From Hofstenia miamia (Eukaryota; Xenacoelomorpha; Acoela), in assembly GCA_004352715.1 (NCBI GenBank), contig SCFE01000080.1, positions 499,473-563,472 on the forward strand: DNA of 64,000 nt, read 5' to 3'. A model generated the notes under the pieces. It worked only from the letters and a program-made list of their open reading frames with translations. It was not told the origin of the DNA and did no database searches. A program made the position numbers and the translations under genes. Numbering within the stretch: the first letter of the stretch is position 1; each line of letters opens with the position of its first letter. Positions 1 to 11,902 of this stretch are shown here, one piece after another.

Positions 1-1760
1 CTTAGCTTTATAGATAATTAAAATTACATTGGTCTTAAATTATATGTAATCAAACAAATATATTCAAATCAGGTAGATAGAGAAGAAATGAAGAGAAGGG
101 ATAAGTGAGTAGTGGTAACTTTAATGTTGAGGATCCCTGTGGCGGAGATTTTGCAATAATTGCGCAAGCAGTGCAGTGAGCTAAAACAATCCGTAAAGGA
201 GTAAAAAAATCCTTCTTTGCTATGTTGTTTACTCAATTGAATAGTTAATCTGCTCGCAATCGTTGTGAGTGTTTTCATAGATTCAATGCCCCATGAACCA
301 TAGGCTGTTACAGGAACAGGAAGACACTCCCAACCAAGCTCTGAGCATTTATCGTCATTGCTGTTATGATTTCTCTGCTCTGCTTGTTCTAAAACATTGC
401 TTGAAATTGCACTCGCTTCAGTTAAGAATTGATTATTGAGTGTGTGTGCCACTGTCACACCTATTACTCCTGACTTCCCAAGTGACCAAACAGGAATATG
501 AACATCTTCTGGGCGTGAGAGGGTTTCAGCAAGATTAGCTCCTTGTTCTAGAATTGGGTTGAGATGTGCTCGCCTGCAAGATTTGGATAGTGTTCTTTAG
601 TGAATTATGTTTAAGAATGATATCACTACCTTTCCAAGAAGTTAAAGCATGATGACCTAATGGGTCAAGTGCTTTATCTGGACATAATAAGCACGTTGCA
701 TCATCCGGAGCAAGACGGAAGCCCAGTGTAAGTCTAATAAGCACTTGCACCTCATCTGCTTCCAGCCGTTATCCCTGGCCAGGTGATGGAACTACAGATA
801 TCTAATCAGAGAAGCGGGTGTTACAAACTGCAAGAAGACTAATTGAATCAGCTATACTGCAAGAGCTCTCAAGTAGATCATTAAGACTTCTTTTATCAAT
901 AGCTGTAGATAATATAGATTGATTCTTGCATCTGACATCCGAGCTATCGCACTGATCAAGCATTTCAACGCGACTGTTAATTTTTTGGAAAGAATCTTCT
1001 AAACAAACACCTTATCCAAATGACGTTACTAACGCTATGCGTAAAGCTGGAGAAACTTGGATTAGTGAACGCAAACCCATTCCACCAAATGACAGGCTTA
1101 AACGAGTTTGCTTTCTTCCACGTTCTGTGAGTTATGTTACAGTGCATTCCTCAAAGCATTTCATGACGGACTCATTAAAAGCACTTAGAGCATTATGAAC
1201 TTGTTCAGATGGACAACAACGAATAATGTGAGAAAGCCTGCAGAAACCCCCACATTGTCGTCATTGTCGTAACAAGGTCATAGCTACTTGAGTGTCATCA
1301 AGAAGAGAAATTCGTTTAGAAGTTTCCTAGCCTCATTAGTTTTCTTTATGATAAATTTATTGCAATATTTATCATTACTAATAGGTGCACCAAGTATTTC
1401 TATGTTGGGATGATTAGATTTTTTCAAATGGAAAGTTTGAAAGATCCAAACAACTGAATATCTCACATTCTTAAGATTAATTTTTTAGCTTCTTCAACAA
1501 TTTATTAACAACTTAGTCAAGATTATCTGGTTCCACAGAGTAAGCCATCATCAAGATACCACATGTTGAATTTAAGTCCATCCACTTTGTCCAATTGAAG
1601 AATCAACCTGTGTAATGCAATTGCAAAAAGCATTAGACCTAGGGGTCACCTTGCTGCACTCTACTAGCTGATAGAAATGTTCCAAGAACATGTCATAGTC
1701 GAACATGACTTTTGTAGCAGAAGGTAACCCAAGGGATAAATTATGGGAAATTTTCTACGC
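1..1760 (-). pseudogene. Non-LTR retrotransposon remnant: reverse transcriptase C-terminal half and nuclease-like tail
   Basis: Read on the minus strand from about 1750 to 70, frame-shifted pieces line up as one degraded polyprotein. Near 1650 a QQGDP box is followed, after a frameshift, by LFAIALHRLI and then the palm motif WYLDDGLLCGT near 1540. A thumb-like stretch follows (NIEILGAPI near 1390; CGGFCRLSHIIRCCPS near 1230). Then comes a cysteine region, CLLCPDKALDPLGHHAL, near 690-640. The last part (69-458) has conserved E..K and GW...P..YGSWG spacing, which I read as the restriction-like endonuclease found at the C-terminus of early-branching non-LTR elements. At least five frame breaks or stops make it a pseudogene. 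The 5' half of the element is absent; the 3' end may continue outside the window. The exact clade is not determined. Confidence 0.75.
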
Positions 1761-2346
1761 ATATACTGTATATTCAAACGATTTTATTAAAATTACTGAA
1801 TAAATAACTGCAATGCTTACTAGTAAAATTTTAGTAACATAATAAATCATTAAATTTTCAGTTATAAATATTCAACGAAAATATTAATTGATATTTATTG
1901 AAAATTTCAATTGGATTATTTGGTAAATCCTTAAAAAGTTGAATTACTGCGTATGGTATAATTGTTAGCAGAATGGCTTGGAAGCTGAGAGGAGAATATG
2001 GGTGGGGGTATCGAAGAAGTGTGAGGAAGCCAGAATGCTCAATCTAACCTACGGAATATTTATGTATTATTTGTTACTACTTCTTTCTGAACAGATAATA
2101 ATAGAATATCTGCAAGATCATCAATTTGTCTACTTACAGAAAAGGAAGTTTCAGTTGTTAAAATTCTGAAATTGCAAAGACAGCACCAAGCATGCTGTAA
2201 AATGCATTGGTGTTGTTGAGGGTGCACAAAATGTATTTGACTTCCTCCAATCAAATTTAAGATGTGGGAAATTTTTCCTTTAGATTTCCAATGGTGAATA
2301 TTTAGCTAAAAATTTTTCATTTCAAAAATTCAAAAATCAAAATTCT

Positions 2347-2692
2347 ACAATACTTGTTAAGCCCTTCAATATTTCTGTAGAGTTTTGACACATTATACGC
2401 CACTCAATTTAATCCCTCTACCTAAATATATATTTAAACTTCATCTTAGGCAAATTTGAAAAATTCCATTTTATTCTATCTATTAACCTTAAACCCCTCA
2501 GTATAACATTAAANACAATACTTGTTAAGCCCTTCAATATTTCTGTAGAGTTTTGACACATTATACGCCACTCAATTTAATCCCTCTACCTAAATATATT
2601 GCAAAATATATATTTAAACTTCATCTTAGGCAAATTTGAAAAATTCCATTGTATTCTATCTATTAACCTTAAACCCCTCAGCATAACATTAA
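2347..2692. repeat. Direct duplication of about 170 bp around a single N
   Basis: The sequence from 2347 to 2513 recurs from 2515 to about 2692, separated by a single N at 2514. The second copy has a 12-base insertion (ttgcaaaatata) and a few substitutions. No coding potential is seen. The pattern, a near-identical overlap meeting at one N, suggests two overlapping or allelic contig ends placed side by side rather than a true tandem repeat. Confidence 0.8.
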
Positions 2693-2913
2693 AAGCGAAA
2701 CTTTAAGAACACATTTTCGAGCAATTCCAATACGGAGTTATTCGGAAATTGTATATCCATGACTGAATGTGCTTCATTCAATGATGTAAAAAAATATTCT
2801 TGTACCAGAATATGCCCTTGAAAAAATTAACTATTTTTAAGAGAAATTGCTGATTTTTTTAGAAACAGGTACATTCAACTCAGAGAATTAGAGAGTTTAA
2901 TTTACCAACATAC

Positions 2914-3800
2914 CAGTGACGGCTCTTGCATGTAAAAGCTAGGCAAGCAAATATCATTAAGTAACCAAATTAGTATAAATGATAAACATGAAAAATATAT
3001 TGATATGTGGAATCCCTGAGGCGATATTTTCAGAAAGATATCTGTAATAATATTATTTAAAAATAAGATTAGTTCTGCGCTTTATTTAATAAATCATTTT
3101 CAAAACAAATTGCTAATAATTCTTCTCAGATGTGTATAAGAGAAATTTGCTTAAATTTTATTTAAACCAAAATAATCGTTCTGCAGACGCTGCTCAAAAT
3201 CCAATAGTTTGTTTTATGTCGAATATTTACAAATTTCAGGTAAGGTAGTTGAAAAAATCACGCATATAAGCATTTTGTGGATTTACAATTGAAAGCATGC
3301 TAATGATAGGCAAATTTGAGCTTAATTGCAAAATTTTTCAAGATTGAGAAAATTAGAATAGAAATTTAAAATAGAAAATGGCATCTGAGGGAAATCACAT
3401 TTAAAATGCTCAAATTTTTCAAAATTTAATAATTCTATAAAACAGCATTTGCATAGGGATGTGAAACTGACCTCCATTTGAGTGCATATGACGCCAATTT
3501 ATTTCGAAATATGTCACTCTTAAATTATTCAAGTTACATTTGATTTTTGAATGAATTGGTTGCACACTAGTAGAAATAATTAATCTTTCAATAAATTTCC
3601 TATAAATTTTCTAATTTCTGTTTAAGAAAAACAAATGTCTACTGTATTCATATTTAAAAATTTGTGCAAGGAATCCTTGGGATAAAAAATGCGAGAAAAT
3701 CATTATCCCAGGAGCCTCGCTCAAACATATTCTGTTTCCGACACTGCTTCTGCTTGAATAGAAAAATGTTTCTGATTGAAATTTAAATAATAAATATTGT
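2914..3800. repeat. hAT-like non-autonomous repeat, copy 1
   Basis: This begins with cagtgacggctcttgcatg, which resembles hAT terminal inverted repeats of the CAGTGGCGGCTCGTG type. Its body is clearly related, at moderate identity, to 7091-7876. A matching opposite end (ccgacactg near 3738-3746) is plausible, but similarity to the other copy continues to about 3800 and no 8-bp target duplication could be confirmed. It contains no usable reading frame. Confidence 0.5.
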
Positions 3801-3823
3801 GGGTTAAACCAACCAAAATTGTA

Positions 3824-5322
3824 AGGTCCTGTCCGTGACCCGTTGAAAAAAGAGCCAATTTTTTTTCAAAATGTATGGTTCTATAATACGTTTTTCATTA
3901 TTTTTGCTATCATTATTGTTTCAAAATATTCAATAACGTATTTCCAAACACCTTTTTATTTTCAGAAATATTACGATTGATGTTATTGACGTAAAAATTA
4001 AAAAATATAACAAAATTTGAGGCTAACACTGGCAGTAAAGTATACGCTGTTTTACAAATTTACAGAACATATAAAACAGTCACTGATATTGCTTTTTAGT
4101 TTTAACGTTAAGTTATTGCAATTTAGTTTGTTAAACTAACCTTTTTGGCAATAAAAATTTCAATGTCTACTTTTAAAATATTCTATTAAAATGTTCTTTA
4201 AATGACATTAACTGTTCTTGTTCTAAAAATCTTCAAATATAAAATGTTAGATAAAACCTAGAAGATAGAAAGCAGATAATAGATAATATTCATTGGAGAT
4301 AGAAAAGTTGTGAAACCTTAATTAATTTTTTTGCAAGAAAGTCACAGACGATGTAGGAGAAAATATAATACAAAGTTTAAGGCTAGAAAGATGTATATAT
4401 GTAACTTTTTTATAATAATGCATTATTTTTCTATCCTTTTCTATGGGGATTGGTTCAATTGTGGAGAAAAACACCTCATCGATTCCATATTCTATGACAT
4501 CTCTTTCGCGTTTTTGGAAAATTACATCCATCAATAACACACGTGTTACTACATCAATCCAACCTAGTAAAAATACTTTTAAGAGTGTTTTATATATTGG
4601 TCACAGACGGGATATTGTCTTTAGAGAACTTCTAGCTTAATAGGTACTTCTCAACTGAAACTGTTTTTTTTCGATAAACTAACGGCATGTCTCCATCTTT
4701 AAACCTAAGGATTAATTTCCTCCACACACAAGTGTTTTGTCGTTTATTTTATATAACACTATTGTCACGGACGGTAAAGAAATTTGATTGTCCATTCGTT
4801 ACGTTGGAATTAGTTACCCTAAATGGTACTTTTTCCAATATTTTTGACTTGGGTAAAGATCCTAAGTAATTTCAGATAATTTTACAAGAATGTATGTGTT
4901 CATGGGAAACCTAGAAACTGTCAAAACTATTTGGTCACGGATGGGACATTTTCTTCAACAAGTTTGAATGATCATATATATTTTTGTTAAAAATGCAATT
5001 AACGCAATTCATTTAAAAATGTTTATGGGGAACCCTATTGTAAGGTCTAAACTACTTAATTAATAAAGAGGGGTGTGAAATTAAAGAGAATTCGAACTTA
5101 AAGCTTATGGACATTTTCAGAAAATTGGACAAAAATAAGCTAAAAATGTCGTATACTTTTAATTTTTCGCTGAAAATAATTCCAACATATTACAATCCTT
5201 AAAAATGAGATATGATATTTCGAGACTATGTTGTATTTAAAATATTACTTCCTGAAATCTACTGCAAACTAAGATTTTTAAGCTTTGATTTTGGGTATTT
5301 AGTGACGGACGGGACTGTACAA
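3824..5322. mobile_element. Inverted-repeat element with recurring ACGGACGGGAC-type motif
   Basis: The left end (aggtcctgtccgtgac at 3825-3839) is the approximate inverse complement of the right end (agtgacggacgggactgtac at 5301-5320), giving imperfect terminal inverted repeats about 1.5 kb apart. Related motifs in the right-end orientation recur internally near 4340, 4600, 4755 and 4934 (for example gtcacagacgggatattg and gtcacggatgggacat). No transposase frame is visible; short open frames at 4331-4869 are AT-rich and unlike known proteins. It is probably a non-autonomous DNA transposon whose family I cannot name. No clear target duplication was found. Confidence 0.55.
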
Positions 5323-5324
5323 TA

Positions 5325-6874
5325 TTTGTTCGGTCTTCCTTTTATGTTTGCTTTTGGGTTATTGAATTGAATGATAAAATAGTTTATTACACATGCTTCG
5401 AATTTATTATGTTACATGTTTGTTTGGACTTGGCCGCAGTTGAATTGTTTTTAACCTTAAACAGGCTGGCATCCGTTTTAAAGAACAAACCCTTTACCAC
5501 ATTTACAAAGAAATTTCTCCAAGTTTATTATCAAATTTGCAAATCTTGGAGCATGGGTAGGTCTATTAGAGAATATACTTTAACGCAATGTTGAAAATTT
5601 CTATTAAAGCGTATTGCTGTGATTGAGGTTGTTGAAAAGCTTTAATAGTGTTTGTGTTATTAGGTTAAAAGTCAAAATGATGCATATTGATTATTGACTG
5701 ATAACCCATTCACATTTTCATTAGTTTTCAAAGAAATTGGTTGTCTCCTGAAAAATTTTTTTTTAAACTTTCTCATTCTAAGTAAGGGCTTGATGCCCAA
5801 CAGGTATATCTTCCAATTCCAAGCCGAAATTGTTCAATTCGTTTTAACAATTTAGCAATACGCGTTGCATTCAATATAAGTTGAGATAAAAAGGCTGACC
5901 CTAATTGCATTTTCTACCGCTAAGGCGCACCGTGCACAAAGTCAGAGGTTGTTGCGGAAAGGCGCGGTTGTAAGAGACAGAGCCAGGTCACGAATTTAAG
6001 AGGAAAAAAAAGAAGAGACAATTGTTTATCTTTTTAGATTAGAAATATCTTTATTAATTAGTGAATTATAAAGCTTAACATATTTTTTTGAAGTCATTAC
6101 AGATTTTGAAAAATGCCTAGTGGAAATAGGGTTAACTGTTAAAATTATTTGTCAAATATTTGCTATCATATATAAAGAGAATTTGATTCCAGAATTAAAC
6201 ACATTAATTGTTTGCTGAAGCTGATTATAATTTATACTAAATTCTATGTGGTCACTTTGTTTTCATATGACTATCAGGTTAGAATAATTAACATAATATT
6301 ATGAACATGAATTGAGTGCATGCTCTTTTTGAGAATTTAATTATGTCTATTTCTCAGGAAGTATTATTGGAGCATTCTCTGTAGCATTCCTCCACCGTTT
6401 ATCGACACAGATGTTTCTGCCTTCCCATATAACAGATTGCAGGAACATTTCAGGAAATGCTTCTGCAGGATTCCTTGCTTGATAGGCAATCAATTGGTAA
6501 ATTTTTATGGGAAAAATCTCTGAATGAATGCATCAATAAATTTTCAAGTTTGTTTTTTGCTAGACAGAAATAATTATATTCTTTGATTAACTACCATTAT
6601 GTTAATGTGGCATATTGTACAAAATAAAACTATGTATTAGCAGTAATGTCAATATAAACACTAACCAGCTTTCTACAGAGTAAGTCATTCGTAGTTTATC
6701 TGATAAATCTGTCTACAAGCAATTTATTTCAAATTGCTTATTAGCTTAACTAATAATGTAAGTAATAAGTAGCTTATCCGATAAATCTATATACACATAC
6801 AAGCATTTTATTTCAAATTGCTTACTAGCATAACTAACATTGTAACTATACTCTTACATTTACATTCACCATCC

Positions 6875-6909
<35 letters not shown>

Positions 6910-7090
6910 GTATATTGTGGCAGAATGCAAACGCAAAGGCATTTTTGTCAGCCTCATTGATGTTTGAAGGGTGCAAGCTTAAAGCCACCTCTTCTGAAAT
7001 AGTAAGCTAGTGCATATTTAATCAATTTTAATTTAGAATAATATTTAGTGATTTTTAGTTATAGATTTATCATCAATTTCATTGTTGCAA
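5325..7090. other. AT-rich stretch without recognisable gene
   Basis: I see no coding region, RNA gene or element boundary here. A slightly more GC-rich patch near 5920-5990 and a short open stretch near 6340-6480 match no family I recognise. A (TA)n microsatellite of about 30 bases lies at 6876-6906. Confidence 0.5.
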
Positions 7091-7876
7091 GAAGTGGCGG
7101 CTCGTGCATGCAAAAGTTTAGCAAGCAAATATTTTTTATGTAAGCAAGTTAGTGTAAATTTATCTGTTTTATTATTATAGAAATAAGATTAGTCCTGCAG
7201 TTATTTTAATAAATCATTTTCAAGAAAAATTGCTAATGATTTCTGTAGTTTTGTCTCCTCTAATTGGTTACTTGAATTTGCTTAAAATTTCTCTAAACAG
7301 AAAATAATCGTTCGGCAAGCGGTGCACAAATTCCAATTGTTTGTATTTATTTAAATATTTATATATTTTTGGTAAGACGGTCAACAAATTGTACATTTGA
7401 AAATATTGAATAAGAATTTTGTCGATTTTTAGAATTGAAGGCATGTTGATGATAGAAAACTTGAGATAAATTAAAAAGTTTTTCAAGATTGAAAAACTTA
7501 TAGTAGAAATTAGAGCAGAAAATGGCAGCTGATTTAATTCACATTTAAATTTCTCAAACTTTTCTAAAATTTATTTCAAAATATATCACTCTTAAAATGT
7601 CTACGCTATATTCTATTTTTTCAATGAATTGGAAATACATTCGTAGAAAAAATTCGTCTTTAATTGACAATTGTTATAAATCTTGTAAATTCTGTAAAGG
7701 CAAAACAAATAGCTACCGTTTTATATTTAAGAATATTGTACAAGGAATCCGTGAGGTAAAAAATGAGAGAAAACTATATACCAGATAGTAGGGTCGCTCA
7801 AATGTATTTCTGTTTCTGGTACTGCTTGAATGTAAAAATATTTCTGATTGACTTAAATAATAAATATCATGTATCA
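7091..7876. repeat. hAT-like non-autonomous repeat, copy 2
   Basis: This is the second member of the family seen at 2914-3800. It starts with gaagtggcggctcgtgcatg and shares the order of landmarks: the aataatcgttc block, a conserved block beginning gaaaatggca, and the aataataaatat end. The two copies differ by many substitutions and indels, so they are old independent insertions or an old duplication. No transposase frame is present. Confidence 0.5.
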
Positions 7877-7979
7877 TGTTTACTTTTGGATTATAGTATT
7901 GAATTAAAATATTTCGCGTGGTTCTTTTAGGCTACGGCTAGCCTATGTGATTGGTCACGTGTGATTAATCACATAGCTA

Positions 7980-8017
7980 CAGGTGCGGATACAGAAAAAT
8001 TTTTTAGAGGGGGCCCA
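7980..8017 (+). mobile_element. Isolated hAT-type terminus
   Basis: The sequence caggtgcggatacagaaaaa followed by ttttttagagggggccc has the form of a hAT left end of the CAGGGGCGGATCCAG type, followed by its G-rich subterminal block. A similar end lies at 38862. The opposite end of this copy was not found. Just upstream, 7944-7982 forms a short inverted repeat (tatgtgatt / aatcacata) centred on a cacgtg palindrome. Confidence 0.4.
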
Positions 8018-8849
8018 ATTAGATATAAAATGCTAAGTGCATAATTGAGTACTAGTGAGAGCATAAAACTATTCAATTTTTAATTTTTAAAATTCATTAT
8101 TATATATATGTACGAACTTCACCACCATCTACTGACTCCAAAAATGGAAACAGAATTCGTGCAATTTTTCAGGACACTGCACAATTTTTTTTCAAATACC
8201 GTTTTAATAATGGCATGTTGTGTTTTTTAGGAGATTTTGGCATTACGCAAAATAGACCAATGTTATAAAATTAAGTAAAATGCAAAATTTTTACCTAATG
8301 GTATGAATGTGTGCTTAGTCTCTAATTCAATCAACATTTTTAAATATGTTGATAAAATTAAAAAAAATCAACCAATTCAAAGTGTAAAGCTCTTGCTAAT
8401 ATCAATAAATTCTAAAATTAAAGTAATTGTGCAGAGTTTTGATGATGGCACACAATTTTTTGGAGTAGGTGCAAGTAGTAATTAAATGTGGGGTTCTATA
8501 TATGCAGTTTTCTAATAATGATCAGTTTTCAATAACGTTTTACACTTTTCTATTGATTTAGATAAGAAAAAAGGCGTTTTTTAGAAATTCTGGATTTGGC
8601 AGCCATGGGTAAAAAAACTATGGCCATACCCGTATAAATAATTATTCAATTATACCTGCTTTTTAACTATGTACCAATATGTTTTTAATCAATTTTTTTG
8701 ACATTTTTTATAAAATCTGCATTTTCTGGACATTCCAAAATATTTTCAAAACACTTTAAAACAATATAACTAACATGCACATGATGTTTTTTGAAGACTC
8801 TTTAATCTTCGTCAATATCTAAAATATAACTTTGATAAGAGATACTGTA

Positions 8850-9372
8850 TTGAAAATTGAAGAGAATTTTAAAATAGCAATCTGATTGGATAAACTGGCT
8901 TATAGAATACGCCGTTTTGAAAATTTAAGGGAATTTTAAAATAGCAATCTGATTGGATAAACTGGCTTATAGCATTCAACGTTTTGAAAATTGAAGAGAA
9001 TTTTAAAATAGCAATCTGATTGGATAAACTGGCTTATAGCATACGCCGTTTTGAAAATTGAAGAGAATTTTAAAATAGCAATCTGGTTGGATAATCTGGC
9101 TTATGGCATACGCCGTTTTGAAAATTGAAGAGAATTTTAAAATAGCAATCTGGTTGGATAATCTGGCTTATGGCATACGCCATTTTGAAAATTGAAGAGA
9201 ATTTTAAATTACAATCTGATTGGATAAACTGGCTTATAGCATATGCTGTTTTGAAAATTGAAGAGAATTTTAAAATAGCAATCTAATTGAAAGTTTAACG
9301 GAATTTTAAAATAGCAATCTGGTTGGATAATCTGGCTTATGGCATATGCCATTTTGAAAATTTAAGGATAAC
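8850..9372. repeat. Minisatellite, about 7.5 units of 67 bp
   Basis: Successive units contain gaagagaattttaaaatagc, then caatctgattggataaactg, then gcttatagcatacgccgttt. Units differ by point changes (tggataaactgg versus tggataatctgg; tatagc versus tatggc), and the seventh carries an internal rearrangement. All units are in the same orientation with no unique spacers, so this is a tandem satellite and not a CRISPR array. It encodes no continuous protein. Confidence 0.9.
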
Positions 9373-9645
9373 AATCTGAATAATATCATACACTGTTTTT
9401 TAAATTTAAATTAAAATATTAACATTAATTGCTTTTAGTTGAGTATGATTGTATGCATAGATAAAAACAATATAAAAAATTTAACCATTACCTATCTGTG
9501 AATAATAATGGGTAATTTCCTTCATGTTAACTTTAAAAAAACTCAGTGGTAGTAATGATGTTAAAATTTCGCCATGTTGCATAGCTAGATTGTGAAATTG
9601 TATTAGGAAGTTGATATGTGATCTAGAGTATGGAAAATGCTCTTT

Positions 9646-9987
9646 TCATTTTACATGCCAATGTCTTTTATTAGATAGCTGCTTAAATTGTTGAAGCACA
9701 TGTCCTTTATATGAAGAAATAACAAATAACTTCTGTTGTGAAGAAATGTTAGCTTTTTCTAACATAATTAAAGTTTCAACACACTGCTGTATATTGTTTG
9801 TGTTCAAAACAATGTCTCCAAAGTTTCTTTGATATAAATTTTCCTTAAAACTACATAACAGCTTGGAGATTGGGTCTTTTGGTTGAATTGAATGAGAATG
9901 AGGCTCATAATATGCCCTTAAGTGGTACTTTAAAAGAAATTGTTGAATGGATTGATTACATCTGGGCTGATTTTTTGTTGGGTACAA
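9646..9987 (-). CDS. Unrecognised 113-residue open frame
   Basis: A 113-codon frame opens at 9987 on the minus strand, next to the Polinton-like island and on the same strand as its structural genes. It is mostly polar with no membrane segment, signal peptide or cysteine pattern. I recognise no family. The length exceeds most chance frames in this AT-rich background, and codons near the start read MYPTKNQPRCNQSIQQFLLK. It could be a remnant of a further island gene or chance. There is no ribosome-side or splice evidence either way. Confidence 0.2.
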   Translation of the reverse strand: MYPTKNQPRCNQSIQQFLLKYHLRAYYEPHSHSIQPKDPISKLLCSFKENLYQRNFGDIVLNTNNIQQCVETLIMLEKANISSQQKLFVISSYKGHVLQQFKQLSNKRHWHVK

Positions 9988-10631
9988 AATTCAACATCAT
10001 TTTTGTGAAATCAAAGAAATCATTCATAAATTCATCTGGCAAAGTATATTCAGACATTTTTCACAATGCTACTGTGTTGTATCCAATAATTTTAAATCTT
10101 TGAGGTTGCTAAGCAGATGTTGTAAATTTTTTCCAATATTCAAAATATTAAATTTTAATTTAATGGACAGCTGCTCTAATTATATTTTTAATATTAATTT
10201 TTTAAAGAATAATTTCCTACTAAATTAAAATTTTTACAAATGTTGAAACATAATATATTAATTTTGTATTCCCTCAGTAACTAAGCAATAAGTGATGCTA
10301 AAGTAACAGGTGGAATATTGTGGAAATTTGTATTTGAATTAACTCTCTATGCATAATGTTGGTAATTTGAAATATGTCCATATGGCAACAATGATATTTT
10401 AGTAATATCCTTAATGAAACAAAAATCCAGTGGAAACAGTGCTTCTTCTTTAACTTTTTAAGTAAATTTCCTACAAATTTATTGCAAATATTGGAGAAAA
10501 ATTTACAACATCAAATCAAATTCAAAGTTTTGGGTTGGGGCAGGTTTACATACAAGTTTCAATGAAAATATCAAGAATGAATAAAGTTAATCACAATTTG
10601 GTTAAAGAGAAATTCAAAACTTTAACTATTG

Positions 10632-10747
10632 TGAATCAATGTCTGTTTCATGTCAGGTTGATAGGTAAAAAGAAAATATTTTTCTGAAGTGAATCAATGT
10701 CTGTTTCATGTCAGGTTGATAGGTAAAAAGAAAATATTTTTCTGAAG
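10632..10747. repeat. 58-bp exact tandem duplication
   Basis: The unit beginning tgaatcaatgtctgtttcat and ending atatttttctgaag occurs twice in direct succession without mismatch. It lies just downstream, on the minus strand, of capsid-like gene A copy 1. It could be a recent slippage product or an assembly duplication. Confidence 0.85.
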
Positions 10748-10756
10748 TTATTTTCC

Positions 10757-11460
10757 CTAAAATGTTAAAGTAGTTTGATTTGATGTTGTATTCACAGATA
10801 TATCTTGTTCATACATAATCAATGCAGAGAATTTAAATGGATCTCCAGGAGCACCTTGTAAAGTATATCTAAATCTAATTTCATTGATTGCATTTCGAGA
10901 TGTATCTTTTTGTTTAGATAAATCAAATACAATTATTCAAGATTTATTTGAACCTTACCTGCAGGTAAGATACTATGTTTTAGACCTCTGAAAAAATCAA
11001 CTTTACTAAGATAAAAAATTGTATTAATTTCATTTCCATCTTTTAGAAGTTCTATCTTATCATTATTGTCCTTATGGAAAAATTCATTTTGTGCAGTGTT
11101 CAAAAATGATTCTGAATACTCAAGAATATTGCATAAATGGGCGACTTTTGAAAAATTTGTAAGATTTGTAGTAGAAGCATTATTGTATTCAACAAATACT
11201 CTGTTAAAAAGTAAGTAGATATCACCCTTAATGGTAACATTATCTGCTCCTGTGTTATCAAGTTTAACTATTTTAAATTTCACATCTATATAAGCATTAA
11301 ACCAATCATAAGGTATTATATCTGTAGAATTATCAACTGTAAACTTATAATTGTTTTTATTTTGAATATTACCTGCTGCAGGAATTACAATTGGAGTCTG
11401 GAGATCAAATCTAATGCATTCATTTCTTTCTAGAATTGTTGGATTTCTGAAGTCAGTCAT
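10757..11460 (-). pseudogene. Gene A copy 1: capsid-like structural protein, frame-shifted
   Basis: The frame starts at 11460 with MTDFRNPTIL and runs 175 codons to a stop at 10933. Translation then resumes in another frame (IIVFDLSKQKDTSRN onward) and ends at 10757, with conserved-looking QGAPGDPFKFSA near the end. The beta-rich composition, the DIIPYDWFNAYIDVKFKI strand, and the position beside a packaging ATPase suggest a jelly-roll major capsid-type protein. This is an inference from context and remembered family resemblance, not from a structure. The joined product would be only about 230 residues, short for a double jelly-roll capsid protein, so an internal deletion at the frameshift is likely. 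Copy 2 lies at 12932-13443. Confidence 0.6.
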
Positions 11461-11513
11461 TTTTACTGTATAAGGAAGAAGAAAATCATTTTTCCTGGGA
11501 AAGTTCCTTTCCC

Positions 11514-11810
11514 TTAAAGGAAAAAGAAATTAATTTGCAATAGTTTTAAAAATCGTGTCCTTATATTGTCAAACTTCTGGGGTTCATTCTTGGAAAAGTT
11601 TTTTTAACAACATTTGTATCTCCATTCCTTTTTGTTCATTTGGTGTTTCTAACTTTTTATTATTGCTTGTTTCTTGTGAATTAACCTTTACAGGGAAGTT
11701 CCTTTACCAGTGGTTAAATTTGTTTCCCTTAAAAGGGGAGTATTCTCTACCCATGTATTATTAAAATTAACCCTTAAATAGTTTTCATAAGTTTTCTTAT
11801 AGTTAGTCAT
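11514..11810 (-). pseudogene. Gene B copy 1: small basic protein, broken
   Basis: The start MTNYKKTYENYLRVNFNNT at 11810 matches gene B copy 2 (13738-13740 start). The frame is lost near 11690 and recovered near 11660 (NNKKLETPNEQKGMEIQ), continuing past the copy-2 stop to FLKLLQINFFF. The protein is short, lysine and asparagine rich, with no membrane segment or known motif. It sits between A and C in both blocks, so it is probably a small virion or core-associated protein, but the function is unknown. Confidence 0.45.
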
Positions 11811-11902
11811 GTCTATTTAAGGAAGGAGTGAAAATTAATTTCACAACAGAGAATAAAGTTCTCCTTAAGAAAATCATTATTCCCAAAATTTTAACAATAA
11901 TC

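Noticed and set aside
8850-9372. Regular repeat array considered as CRISPR
   Set aside because: Units are contiguous 67-bp repeats without unique spacers, in a eukaryotic context.
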